A stretch of 27,531 nt of DNA from the NCBI GenBank assembly GCA_029247315.1, contig JAQWLM010000074.1, positions 1-27,531 on the forward strand. Direction: 5' to 3'. The DNA comes from AAA164-E04 sp014239995. Lineage in GTDB: Bacteria > Verrucomicrobiota > Verrucomicrobiia > Limisphaerales > AAA164-E04. Positions 6,987-14,915 of this stretch are shown in pieces; the stretch's first letter is position 1; the number at the start of each line of letters is the position of its first letter. The notes beneath the pieces were generated by a model that saw only the letters and a list, made by a program, of their open reading frames with translations, had not been told where the DNA came from and did no database searches. Made by a program: the position numbers and the translations under genes.

Positions 6987-8366
6987 TCATGTTCCCTTGA
7001 TGAATTTGCCGGGATTCAGTATGCCCTCAGGGTCCAGTGCCTGCTTGAGGGTTTGGTGAAGTTGCAGGTTCTCATTCGAGAGCGCCTTTTCGAGCCAGGG
7101 CATCTTGGCCAGACCCACCCCATGTTCGCCAGTGATGGCTCCACCCCATCGAAGCACTTGGTCAAAGAGCGCGTTGAGTACCGTGTTTCCTCTAGCCTCC
7201 TGTTCCGGATTGGTTCTGTCGATCATGACATTCACATGAATGTTGCCATCGCCGGCATGGCCAAAGCAGGCAATTGGTATCTTGTGCTTGCGCTGCAGTT
7301 TTTCAGTGAACTGGAACAAGGATTCCAGGCGACTACGCGGTACGACAATATCTTCGTTCAACTTGGTCAGTCCTGTGTCCCTGAGTGCGTATGAAAATTC
7401 CCTGCGAATCTGCCAAATGGCCTCACAACCATCATTACCAAGCCCCTTCTTGATAAAGTTGGGTTTCTCCTGGCCAATCAGTTGGTCGAGTGCCCGCAGC
7501 TCTGAACGGACTGAATTGACCTGACCATCAAGTTCGACGATGATGTGGGCATCGCATCCCTTGAACATGTTGCTTCCAGTGCGTCGCATGGCTGCCTGAA
7601 GCGTAAAATGATCTGCAATTTCGAGAGCACTCGGCAGGTAGCCCGCCTGGAAGATACGTTTGAGAATGCGTGTGGCCTTGGCGCTGCTGTCCACACCCAC
7701 GGAGAGGGCAGCTCGGTATGGAGGGAGAGGCAGGAGTTTCAAGGTGGCTTCTGTCACGATGCCAAGTAAGCCTTCGGAACCCACAAAGAGGCGGTGAAGA
7801 TCAAAGCCGGTTTTGTTCTTGTGGGTTCGACCGCCGGTTTGCACGACGGTGCCATCTGCCAACACCACTTCCGCCCCGAGCAGGTAATCTCTGGTGACGC
7901 CATATTTCAGACATCGGGGTCCACCTGCATTCGTTGCAATGTTACCACCGATACTGCAATTCATTCGGCTGGCCGGATCGGGTGGATAAAACATTCCCTT
8001 GGCTTCAGCTTTGGTCTGTAGGTCCGCTGTAATCACGCCAGCTTGGGCGACGGCAACAAAATCCTCCTCATGGATCTCACGAATGCGCTTCATTTTTTCC
8101 AGAGACATGACAACCCCCCCTTGGACAGGAACACAGCCACCGACGTAACCATGTCCAGCCCCCCGTGCCGTGACGGGGATTTGATATCGGGTGGCCCACT
8201 GCAGGATATTGGAAACCGACCGGGTTGTTCTGGGCAAGGTCACTGCTTCGGGGCGGGCCATGGCGAACCACTTATCACCTGAATAGGCGTCCATGCTGGC
8301 CGTGTCCGTGCGTAATTCCCCTCGCTTGAGCACGCTCGCAAGTTTCTGCAAAGGGGCGTGCTTCAT
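6987..8366 (-). CDS. glcD: FAD-linked glycolate/D-lactate oxidase, GlcD type
   Basis: FAD-binding 2-hydroxyacid dehydrogenase, oxidising glycolate or D-lactate and passing electrons to a partner or quinone. The N-terminal FAD_binding_4 domain contains RGAGHGYVGG and the FAD-contact region PPDPAS...SIGGNIATNAGG. The C-terminal FAD-oxidase domain contains GHAGDGNIHVN and ITGEHGVGLAK. At 459 residues it is slightly shorter than E. coli GlcD but complete. The start ATG overlaps the stop of the preceding DUF2007 gene by four bases (ATGA). No glcE or glcF is nearby, so it may act alone, like the single-subunit D-lactate dehydrogenases; substrate choice between glycolate and D-lactate is open. Confidence 0.88.
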   Translation of the reverse strand: MKHAPLQKLASVLKRGELRTDTASMDAYSGDKWFAMARPEAVTLPRTTRSVSNILQWATRYQIPVTARGAGHGYVGGCVPVQGGVVMSLEKMKRIREIHEEDFVAVAQAGVITADLQTKAEAKGMFYPPDPASRMNCSIGGNIATNAGGPRCLKYGVTRDYLLGAEVVLADGTVVQTGGRTHKNKTGFDLHRLFVGSEGLLGIVTEATLKLLPLPPYRAALSVGVDSSAKATRILKRIFQAGYLPSALEIADHFTLQAAMRRTGSNMFKGCDAHIIVELDGQVNSVRSELRALDQLIGQEKPNFIKKGLGNDGCEAIWQIRREFSYALRDTGLTKLNEDIVVPRSRLESLFQFTEKLQRKHKIPIACFGHAGDGNIHVNVMIDRTNPEQEARGNTVLNALFDQVLRWGGAITGEHGVGLAKMPWLEKALSNENLQLHQTLKQALDPEGILNPGKFIKGT

Positions 8367-8620
8367 TCAGATGTCGAGGGCATTTCCCCAGTTTCGGGGG
8401 CTGCATCGTTAAGGAGGCTCTCCACCAGTTGACGTGCTTGTTGGGACTCTGTATCTGGTACCTGTAGCCTGATTCCACCGGTTGCCATGGAATACCCATC
8501 CATGCTAAGCGAGGCAATTTCGTCGGTGACGACAGGGTGAAAGCCTGCAGTGAGCAATCGTGCTTTGACCAGTTGGACCTCGGCAGAACTGAAGCTGCTG
8601 AAGATGACGGAGAGACTCAT
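8363..8620 (-). CDS. DUF2007 putative signal-transducing protein
   Basis: 85-residue protein of family PF09413 (DUF2007). Visible features are the N-terminal strand VIFSSFSSAEVQLVKARLL, the AGFHPVVTDE segment and the GGIRLQVPDTESQQARQLVE ending, which form the small beta-alpha-beta fold typical of the family, often fused to or encoded beside membrane or metabolic proteins. Biochemical role unknown. It lies 30 bases downstream of ffh and overlaps glcD by four bases, so the three genes are probably one operon. The acidic tail (EMPSTSE) is probably disordered. Confidence 0.8.
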   Translation of the reverse strand: MSLSVIFSSFSSAEVQLVKARLLTAGFHPVVTDEIASLSMDGYSMATGGIRLQVPDTESQQARQLVESLLNDAAPETGEMPSTSE

Positions 8621-8650
8621 GGTGTTTTGACGCGTTTTGGAGCCTCTCTT

Positions 8651-10045
8651 CTATCTCATGGGAAAACCAGCGCCAAGGCGTCCTGCCATTTTACTAGCCA
8701 TTTTACCCCCCATTTTATCCCCCATTTTACCCCCCATTTTACCCATCATTTTCTGCATTTTACCCATCTTACGCATCATTTTCTGCATCTGACCGAAACG
8801 GTTCATAAGATTGTTCAGTTCAGCTACCCTGACGCCACTGCCCTTGGCGATGCGTTGCCTGCGTCTACCGTTGAGAATCTGGGGTCGATTCCTCTCCTCA
8901 GGTGTCATGGCGCATATCATGGCCTCCATGCGCTTGAATTCCTTTTCTTGTTTTGAAAGGTCTGCACCACCGATCATGTCACCCCCGCCAGGGAGCATTT
9001 TAACGATGGATTCCAGAGGGCCCATTCGTTTCATCTGTCGCAGTTGATCGAGAAAATCATTCAGGGTAAATTCACCCCTGCGCATTTTCTCCTCCAGTTT
9101 GCGGGCCTCACCCATGTCGACATTCTCGGCCGCTTTCTCGACCAGACTGACCACATCTCCCATACCCAGGATGCGGGTGGCCATGCGCTCTGGGTGGAAG
9201 GGTTCAAAGTCCTCCAACTTTTCACCAGCACCCGCAAATTTAATGGGTTTGCCCGTGACAGATTTTAAACTCAAAGCAGCGCCGCCTCGAGCATCGCCAT
9301 CCAGTTTCGTCATCACCGCGCCGGTAATGCTCAAAGCCTCATCAAAGTGGGATGCCACGTTCACAGCCTCCTGACCGGTGGCGGCATCCAGCACCAGAAG
9401 GATTTCATCTGGACGCACATGATCTCGCAAGCGCACCAGTTCCTGCACCAGGACTTCATCAACCTGAAGCCTGCCTGCAGTATCAAAAATGAGCACGTCA
9501 CAGTCTTGTTCAGCCGCTTCCTTTCGAGCTTCCTTAGCGATGGCCAAGACATCTTTTTCCCCGCGCCGTACCACGGTTGGGATGTTCAATTGCTTGCCGA
9601 GTGTCTCGAGCTGGTCCATGGCCGCCGGGCGGTATACATCAGCTGCCACCAGTATGGGCTTCTTTCCCTGCTTGATCAGCCATTTTGCCAACTTGCCACT
9701 CGAGGTGGTCTTGCCAGCACCATGTAGCCCTACCATCATCATGCTAGCGGGTGTTGCCTTGAGTTCCAGACCGGTATTCTGTGAACCAAGCAATCCCACC
9801 AGCTCGTCATTAATGATCTTAATGATCTGTTGACCAGGCTGGATGCTTTGGATCACCTTCTCGCCAACGGCTTTTTCCTTGACGCTATCAATGAATTTTT
9901 TGGCAACCTTGAAATTGACGTCTGCGTCCAGCAAGGCCAAGCGGACTTCACGCAGGGACTCTGCGACATTCGATTCATTGATCTTGCCCAGGCCTCTGAG
10001 GTTTTTGAAGACATCCTGTAATTTGCCCGATAATGACTCAAACAT
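8651..10045 (-). CDS. ffh: Signal recognition particle GTPase Ffh
   Basis: Protein subunit of the signal recognition particle, which binds 4.5S/6S RNA and targets signal-anchor proteins to the FtsY receptor. The N domain is residues 1-90. The G domain has GLHGAGKTT at 106-114 (usually GLQGxGKTT), ADVYRPAAMDQL, DTAGR and TKLDGDARGG. The M domain from about 330 has the RNA-binding RQRIAKGSG, and a methionine-rich helix MQKMMRKMGKMQKMM. The length of 464 is normal. The extreme C-terminus (about 434-453) is a four-residue tandem repeat (K-M-G-G, K-M-G-D, K-M-G-G, K-M-A-S, K-M-A-G) encoded by 12-base DNA repeats. It is the first gene of a minus-strand unit continuing into DUF2007 and glcD. The 107-base spacer to the divergent gene at 10153 must hold its promoter; none is clear. 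Confidence 0.96.
   Translation of the reverse strand: MFESLSGKLQDVFKNLRGLGKINESNVAESLREVRLALLDADVNFKVAKKFIDSVKEKAVGEKVIQSIQPGQQIIKIINDELVGLLGSQNTGLELKATPASMMMVGLHGAGKTTSSGKLAKWLIKQGKKPILVAADVYRPAAMDQLETLGKQLNIPTVVRRGEKDVLAIAKEARKEAAEQDCDVLIFDTAGRLQVDEVLVQELVRLRDHVRPDEILLVLDAATGQEAVNVASHFDEALSITGAVMTKLDGDARGGAALSLKSVTGKPIKFAGAGEKLEDFEPFHPERMATRILGMGDVVSLVEKAAENVDMGEARKLEEKMRRGEFTLNDFLDQLRQMKRMGPLESIVKMLPGGGDMIGGADLSKQEKEFKRMEAMICAMTPEERNRPQILNGRRRQRIAKGSGVRVAELNNLMNRFGQMQKMMRKMGKMQKMMGKMGGKMGDKMGGKMASKMAGRLGAGFPMR
8686..8745. repeat. Five tandem 12-base units within the 3' end of ffh
   Basis: On the plus strand the unit is CCATTTTACCCC, repeated in phase at 8686, 8698, 8710, 8722 and 8734 with one to four changes per copy; related CATTTTAC/CATTTTCTG pieces continue to about 8785. 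On the coding (minus) strand each unit gives Lys-Met plus two small residues. Because the period is a multiple of three, copy-number changes keep the frame. Confidence 0.9.
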
Positions 10046-10152
10046 GGCTCCAAACTACGAGAAAGCATCAACCATGACAAGCCGCATGCGAACCAGATTG
10101 CCTAATTTACGACTTTCATTGACAACAAGCCCCGTTATGCTGCTGACCCACT

Positions 10153-13100
10153 ATGGGTTGTAACCATACACAACGAGAGAAACGCGCCCCAGGGAGTCTC
10201 CTTTGGTATATCATTGTCTTCTTGAGTCTTGGGGCCGCGAAAGCGGGGGATGTGTCCTTTGCGCGCGATGTATTGCCCATTCTCTCTGACAATTGTTTTC
10301 ATTGTCATGGCCCAGACCCGACCCAGCGTAAAGCAGGCCTCAGATTGGACGATCGAGAATCCGTCCTCGGCGTGACGGAGGATAAGGCGATGATTGTTCC
10401 CGGCAAACCCCACTCGAGTGTGTTGGTAGAGCGTATTCGGAGCTTGGATGCTGAAGAGATCATGCCTCCTCCCGAGACCAATAAGATCCTGGGAGAGGCT
10501 GAAAAAAAACTCTTGGAGCGATGGATATCCGAGGGTGCAAAGTGGGGTGAACATTGGGCCTTTCTACCTCCCAAGCGCTCGAGTGTGCCATTGGATGCGG
10601 GGCATCCCATCGACTACTTCATCCAACAACGCCTGCATCAGGAGGACTGGCATCTTTCGGAACCAGCCCCACGACACACCTTGTTGCGAAGACTTTCGTT
10701 TGATCTGACAGGTTTACCTCCTTCTCCGCGGGACGTGACCGATTTTGCTGCTGACATGTCACCGGATGCCTTGTCTCGCCAGGTGCATCGACTCTTGAAT
10801 TCGCCGCATTTTGGGGAACGCATGGCCATGTGGTGGCTTGATGCAGCACGATATGCCGATACTGACGGTTATCAGGGAGATGCCATTCGCAGCCATTGGC
10901 CCTGGCGCGACTGGGTAGTGAACGCTTTCAATGCCAACATGCCCTTTGATCAATTCACAATGGAGCAGTTTGCTGGAGACTTGCTGCCTGAGGCTACACC
11001 TGAGCAGGTGCTTGCCACTGGTTTTCATCGCAATCACATGACCAACGGTGAGGGGGGAAGGCATCCCGAGGAATCGCGTATCGACTATGTGATCGATCGT
11101 GTGAATACCATTGGAACACTGTGGATGGGGATCACCGCGGGTTGTGCCCAGTGTCATTCGCACAAGTTTGATCCTATTTCGCAGAAGGAATACTACCAAC
11201 TCAATGCCTTCTTCAACAATGTCAATGAGGACGGAAGGGCCGGGCCCGGGGCCAAGCCACTGCTTCCCTACCAGTCGGCTGATTCCGGTGTCCATTTGCG
11301 GGCGGCCAAACGGCAATTAAAACATGCTCATGAGCGGCTGGAGAAGGTGGCCAGAGAGGTGGAACCGGTGTTTGAGCAGTGGCTTGAGGCGCGCAAGGCG
11401 GAGGTTATGGAAGATTTTCAGCCCTGGTATGTGCTGCATCCAAGCCACCTTGAAACCGTGGAGGGATCCAAGCTCTCCTTGAATTCCGGCGGGGTGATAC
11501 ACTCCCATGGCCTCAATCCACGACAGGAGGACTATCACCTGACAGCAAAGCCGGACCTGAAGCGCATCACGGGTTTAAGGCTTGAGGTCTTCTCCCATGA
11601 AGCCCACTCAAGCGGACGTTACGGGCGGGGGCGTTCAGGAGAATTCATTCTTACCAACATCAAATTGTTTGTTCGCCAAACAGGCGCCTTGTTGATGCGG
11701 GAAGTTCCCATTGCGCAGGCACACGCTGATTTCGAGGCCAAGCCTGAGGGTGGGGCTCGCTACGGCAAGGTCATGGACACCTTGGACGATGATCCCCGTA
11801 ACGGCTGGACCACCCGCGGAGACACCCTCAGGCCTGTGCGTTTGGCGGTATTTGCCCTCAAGGAGCCTCTGGCCATTGCTGACGACGAGGAAATGATCTT
11901 TGTCATGATGCACCGATCCACTGTTGGGGACGCTAATACGGGGCGATTTCGCCTGCTGGTAAGCAATCAACCTGGAGCAGCCGTGCGTTCGTTGGATTCC
12001 ATGCCCATGGAAGAGTTGAAGTCTGCGTTGGACGAAGGTCAGGGCACCTTGTCCGATAAACTGGTTGAACGTCTGAAGCAGCAGTTCCTTGAGGACCACC
12101 GCCCATATCAGAGCGAAAAAGCATACCTTGACCGTGTGCAGGTGCACTTCAAAGAGGCTGAAAAGGGTGCGGGTGCTCAAAATGTGATGGTTCTTGGCGA
12201 GCGCAAGGAAACCCGAGAGACGCACGTCCTCCTCAGGGGGGTCTGGGACCAGAAAGGCGAGTTGGTTCAACCAGCCCTTCCGGCTTCACTAGGGGATACA
12301 GAACCCAGTGACGAGCCACGCACTCGGATGGATCTTGCCGGGTGGCTTGTTTCTGGAAAACATCCCTTGACTGCCCGTGTAGCGGTCAATCACTTGTGGC
12401 AGTTGCTTTTTGGTGCTGGATTGGTTCGAACGCCTGATGATTTCGGCTTGCAGGGTGCCCCGCCGACACACCCTGAGCTTCTGGATTGGCTCGCGGTGAC
12501 ACTTGTTCAAAGTGGTTGGGATCTCAAGCACATGATACGGCTCCTGGTGACCAGTCGAACTTATCAACAAAGCAGCCATGTGACCGGCATGTTGATGGAC
12601 CGGGATCCCTACAACCGTCTCTGGGCCAGAGCATCAAGGCATCGTCTCCCAAGCTGGATGCTCCACGACGCTGCGCTTCAAGTCAGCGGTCTGCTCAACC
12701 CCCTCAAGGGAGGGGTTCCAGTGAAGCCCTTCCAGCCCTCGGGGGTTTGGAAAGATATTTTCATGGGAAGGCTGACCTATGAGCCCAGTCCGGGGGCGTC
12801 TCGTTATCGGCGAATGTTATATGCCTTCTGGCGTCGTTCCAGTGCGCCGGCTTTTCTATTTGATCAGGCTCAACGTCGGGTCTGTGAGGTCAGGACAAGA
12901 CGTACCAACACCCCACTTCACGCACTGACCATGTTAAACGACGAAACCATCCTCGAAGCATCCCAGGCCCTGGCCGCTCAGTGTCTTCAGTCCGCCGTAT
13001 CCGCGGAAGAGGCCTTGAAAGAGGTTGGTTTCAGGATTTTAAGTCGTTCTTTTGAAGGCCGTGAATACGATGTTCTGCTTGGCAAATGGCACGAGTCTCG

Positions 13101-13254
13101 TGCTTATTACCGTGAACATCCGGAGGAGGCACTTTACTTGCTTAATCCGGGGCAGCAGCGGAGCAACACATCAATTGATGCAGTGGAACACGCCTCCCTC
13201 ATGTGGATGGCAAATTTGATTTTTAACCTGGATGAGGCAATGACCCATGAGTGA
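10153..13254 (+). CDS. Secreted PSCyt1-DUF1549-DUF1553 cytochrome-like protein
   Basis: 1033-residue exported protein of a family abundant in Planctomycetota and Verrucomicrobiota; exact function unknown. A signal peptide (hydrophobic 16-29, ending near AKAGD) is followed by the PSCyt1 domain with one haem c site C48-F-H-C51-H52. DUF1549 (about 145-350) includes a second CxxCH, C331-A-Q-C-H335, in the family context SHKFDPISQKEYYQ. A middle region (about 440-700) looks like a beta-rich carbohydrate-binding type module. DUF1553 (about 720-960) contains NHLWQLLFGAGLV, TPDDFG and RRTNTPLHALTMLND. The ATG at 10153 is the only start giving a good signal peptide. Its end overlaps the DUF1501 gene by eight bases. 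Such pairs are presumed to form a periplasmic redox or polysaccharide-related complex (inference). Confidence 0.92.
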   Translation: MGCNHTQREKRAPGSLLWYIIVFLSLGAAKAGDVSFARDVLPILSDNCFHCHGPDPTQRKAGLRLDDRESVLGVTEDKAMIVPGKPHSSVLVERIRSLDAEEIMPPPETNKILGEAEKKLLERWISEGAKWGEHWAFLPPKRSSVPLDAGHPIDYFIQQRLHQEDWHLSEPAPRHTLLRRLSFDLTGLPPSPRDVTDFAADMSPDALSRQVHRLLNSPHFGERMAMWWLDAARYADTDGYQGDAIRSHWPWRDWVVNAFNANMPFDQFTMEQFAGDLLPEATPEQVLATGFHRNHMTNGEGGRHPEESRIDYVIDRVNTIGTLWMGITAGCAQCHSHKFDPISQKEYYQLNAFFNNVNEDGRAGPGAKPLLPYQSADSGVHLRAAKRQLKHAHERLEKVAREVEPVFEQWLEARKAEVMEDFQPWYVLHPSHLETVEGSKLSLNSGGVIHSHGLNPRQEDYHLTAKPDLKRITGLRLEVFSHEAHSSGRYGRGRSGEFILTNIKLFVRQTGALLMREVPIAQAHADFEAKPEGGARYGKVMDTLDDDPRNGWTTRGDTLRPVRLAVFALKEPLAIADDEEMIFVMMHRSTVGDANTGRFRLLVSNQPGAAVRSLDSMPMEELKSALDEGQGTLSDKLVERLKQQFLEDHRPYQSEKAYLDRVQVHFKEAEKGAGAQNVMVLGERKETRETHVLLRGVWDQKGELVQPALPASLGDTEPSDEPRTRMDLAGWLVSGKHPLTARVAVNHLWQLLFGAGLVRTPDDFGLQGAPPTHPELLDWLAVTLVQSGWDLKHMIRLLVTSRTYQQSSHVTGMLMDRDPYNRLWARASRHRLPSWMLHDAALQVSGLLNPLKGGVPVKPFQPSGVWKDIFMGRLTYEPSPGASRYRRMLYAFWRRSSAPAFLFDQAQRRVCEVRTRRTNTPLHALTMLNDETILEASQALAAQCLQSAVSAEEALKEVGFRILSRSFEGREYDVLLGKWHESRAYYREHPEEALYLLNPGQQRSNTSIDAVEHASLMWMANLIFNLDEAMTHE

Positions 13255-14710
13255 TGGCAGGGCATACGATGCACGGGGAATAGGGGTGACACGTCGTTAT
13301 TTTCTTGGACAATGCGCCGGGCTTGGGGTGGGGGCCATGGCCCTTTCCGATTTGCTCGGCAGGTCCGGTTCAGTGCAGGCATCCCTTCAGCCTGGGATGA
13401 TACCTGCTGCTGCGCGTCTCGCCCCCAAGGCCAAGCGAGTGATTTTCCTGACCCAGTCCGGGGGACCCTCCCAAATCGAACTTTTTGACCACAAACCTGG
13501 GCTGGAAAAGTGGGCGGGAAGGGAATTGCCCGAAAGCGTGCGTCAAGGTCAACGCCTGACCACCATGACGGCCAATCAGAAACAACTCGTCATGCCTTCG
13601 CGTACGCGTTTTGAACGCTGTGGTCAAAGCGGGGCGACCATCGGGGAGTGGATGCCGCATCTCAAGGAGGTGGCGGATGAGTTGTGCTTCATCAAGTCGA
13701 TGACCACGCATGAGATCAATCATGCTCCTGCAATGACACATTTCCTGACTGGAAATCAAATTCCAGGACGTCCGAGCATGGGGGGGTGGATCAGCTACGG
13801 CCTGGGTAGCGAAAACAAGGATCTTCCCGACTTCTTGGTCTTGCTGTCCAAAATGCGCCGCCCCACCGACCAGCCCCTCTACGATCACTACTGGGGTAGT
13901 GGGTTCCTTCCTTCCCGCTATCAGGGGGTGAAATTAAGGAATTCGGGTGACCCGGTCCTCTACCTGAAGGATCCTGAGGGCATGCAACGTGGCATGCGGC
14001 GTCTCATGCTCGATGGCATTACTGAGTTGAACAGCCTGCGTCATGCGGTCACGGGTGATCCGGAAATAACCACACGTATACAGCAATATGAAATGGCCTA
14101 TCGCATGCAGTCGAGTATTCCCGGCCTGACAGACCTGAGTGATGAACCTGAGTCGACGTTTGAACTCTACGGCCCGGATGCCCGGCGTCCCGGCAGCTAT
14201 GCGGCCAACTGCATCCTTGCCCGACGATTGGCAGAGCGCAACGTGCGGTTCATCCAGTTGTTTCATCCCGACTGGGATCACCACAGCCGACTGAGCTCCT
14301 GGTGCGTGGCCCGCTGTCGTGATACGGACCAGGCAAGTGCTGCCCTGATATTAGATCTCAAGCAACGTGGATTGCTGGACGATACCCTGGTGCTTTGGGG
14401 GGGGGAATTTGGGCGCGGTGTTGCTGGCCAGGGCAAGTGGGATAGTCCTGAGGGCGGGCGAGACCACCATCCGCGTTGTTTCAGCATGTGGTTGGCGGGT
14501 GGGGGAATCAAACCCGGTGTCACCTGGGGAGAAACGGATGATTTCAGTTACAACGTGGCCCGCGATCCAGTTCATGTGAATGATCTTCACGCCACTGTCC
14601 TGCATTTGCTTGGAATTGATCATTCTCAATTTACTTATCGTTTTCAGGGCCTGGATTTCCGCCTTACCGGGGTGGAGGAGAGCAAGGTGGTCAAGGCCAT
14701 TCTCGCGTGA
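13247..14710 (+). CDS. Tat-exported DUF1501 protein
   Basis: 487-residue DUF1501 protein (PF07394), distantly related to the alkaline phosphatase/sulfatase fold; activity not established. The N-terminus shows a twin-arginine signal: TRRYFLGQ, a hydrophobic GLGVGAMALSDLLG and a cleavage-type VQA. Family motifs: TQSGGPSQIELFDHKP, HAPAMTHFLTGNQ, WGGEFGR and RDHHPRCFSMWLAGGGIK, then NDLHATVLHLLGIDH. It starts inside the stop region of the PSCyt/DUF1553 gene (ATGAGTGA overlap), the usual pairing of these families, so the two products probably act together in the periplasm. Tat export implies folding, possibly with cofactor, before transport. A run of nine G lies at 14397-14405 within the WGGEF codons. 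Confidence 0.93.
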   Translation: MSDGRAYDARGIGVTRRYFLGQCAGLGVGAMALSDLLGRSGSVQASLQPGMIPAAARLAPKAKRVIFLTQSGGPSQIELFDHKPGLEKWAGRELPESVRQGQRLTTMTANQKQLVMPSRTRFERCGQSGATIGEWMPHLKEVADELCFIKSMTTHEINHAPAMTHFLTGNQIPGRPSMGGWISYGLGSENKDLPDFLVLLSKMRRPTDQPLYDHYWGSGFLPSRYQGVKLRNSGDPVLYLKDPEGMQRGMRRLMLDGITELNSLRHAVTGDPEITTRIQQYEMAYRMQSSIPGLTDLSDEPESTFELYGPDARRPGSYAANCILARRLAERNVRFIQLFHPDWDHHSRLSSWCVARCRDTDQASAALILDLKQRGLLDDTLVLWGGEFGRGVAGQGKWDSPEGGRDHHPRCFSMWLAGGGIKPGVTWGETDDFSYNVARDPVHVNDLHATVLHLLGIDHSQFTYRFQGLDFRLTGVEESKVVKAILA

Positions 14711-14859
14711 TGGCCTGTTTGCCCTGTCCGCCTGAACCCCCGGTTTGAAGGATGGCCCCATCCAGCTCCAATCTATGTTTTATTTGTCATGTTTCGGCTT
14801 TTTTCATTCCACCAGCATCGCACAAGAACGTGACTTCATCTTGAAGCGCGGCTTCAGGA

Positions 14860-14887
14860 TTGACGCTTCGTCTGCAGTTTTTATGAT
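14860..14887 (+). promoter_or_regulatory. Sigma70-type promoter of acs
   Basis: TTGACG (14860-14865), a 16-base spacer and TATGAT (14882-14887) sit 28 bases before the acs ATG, giving a predicted 5' leader of about 20 bases. Just upstream at 14842-14856 is an inverted repeat TGAAGC-GCG-GCTTCA, a possible regulator site. The elements are seen directly; activity is inferred. Confidence 0.6.
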
Positions 14888-14915
14888 GTAGCGACGTTTC
14901 CAATGGGATTTTATT

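Noticed and set aside
10119..10141. TTGACA and TATGCT before the PSCyt1 gene as a promoter.
   Set aside because: The spacing of 11 bases is far too short for sigma70.
11635..12270. 211-codon minus-strand frame opposite the PSCyt1/DUF1553 gene.
   Set aside because: Antisense to a coding region with clear homology; no motif or start signal.
14750..14763. GGATGG-CC-CCATCC after the DUF1501 gene as terminator.
   Set aside because: Two-base loop, short stem and no adjacent T tract.
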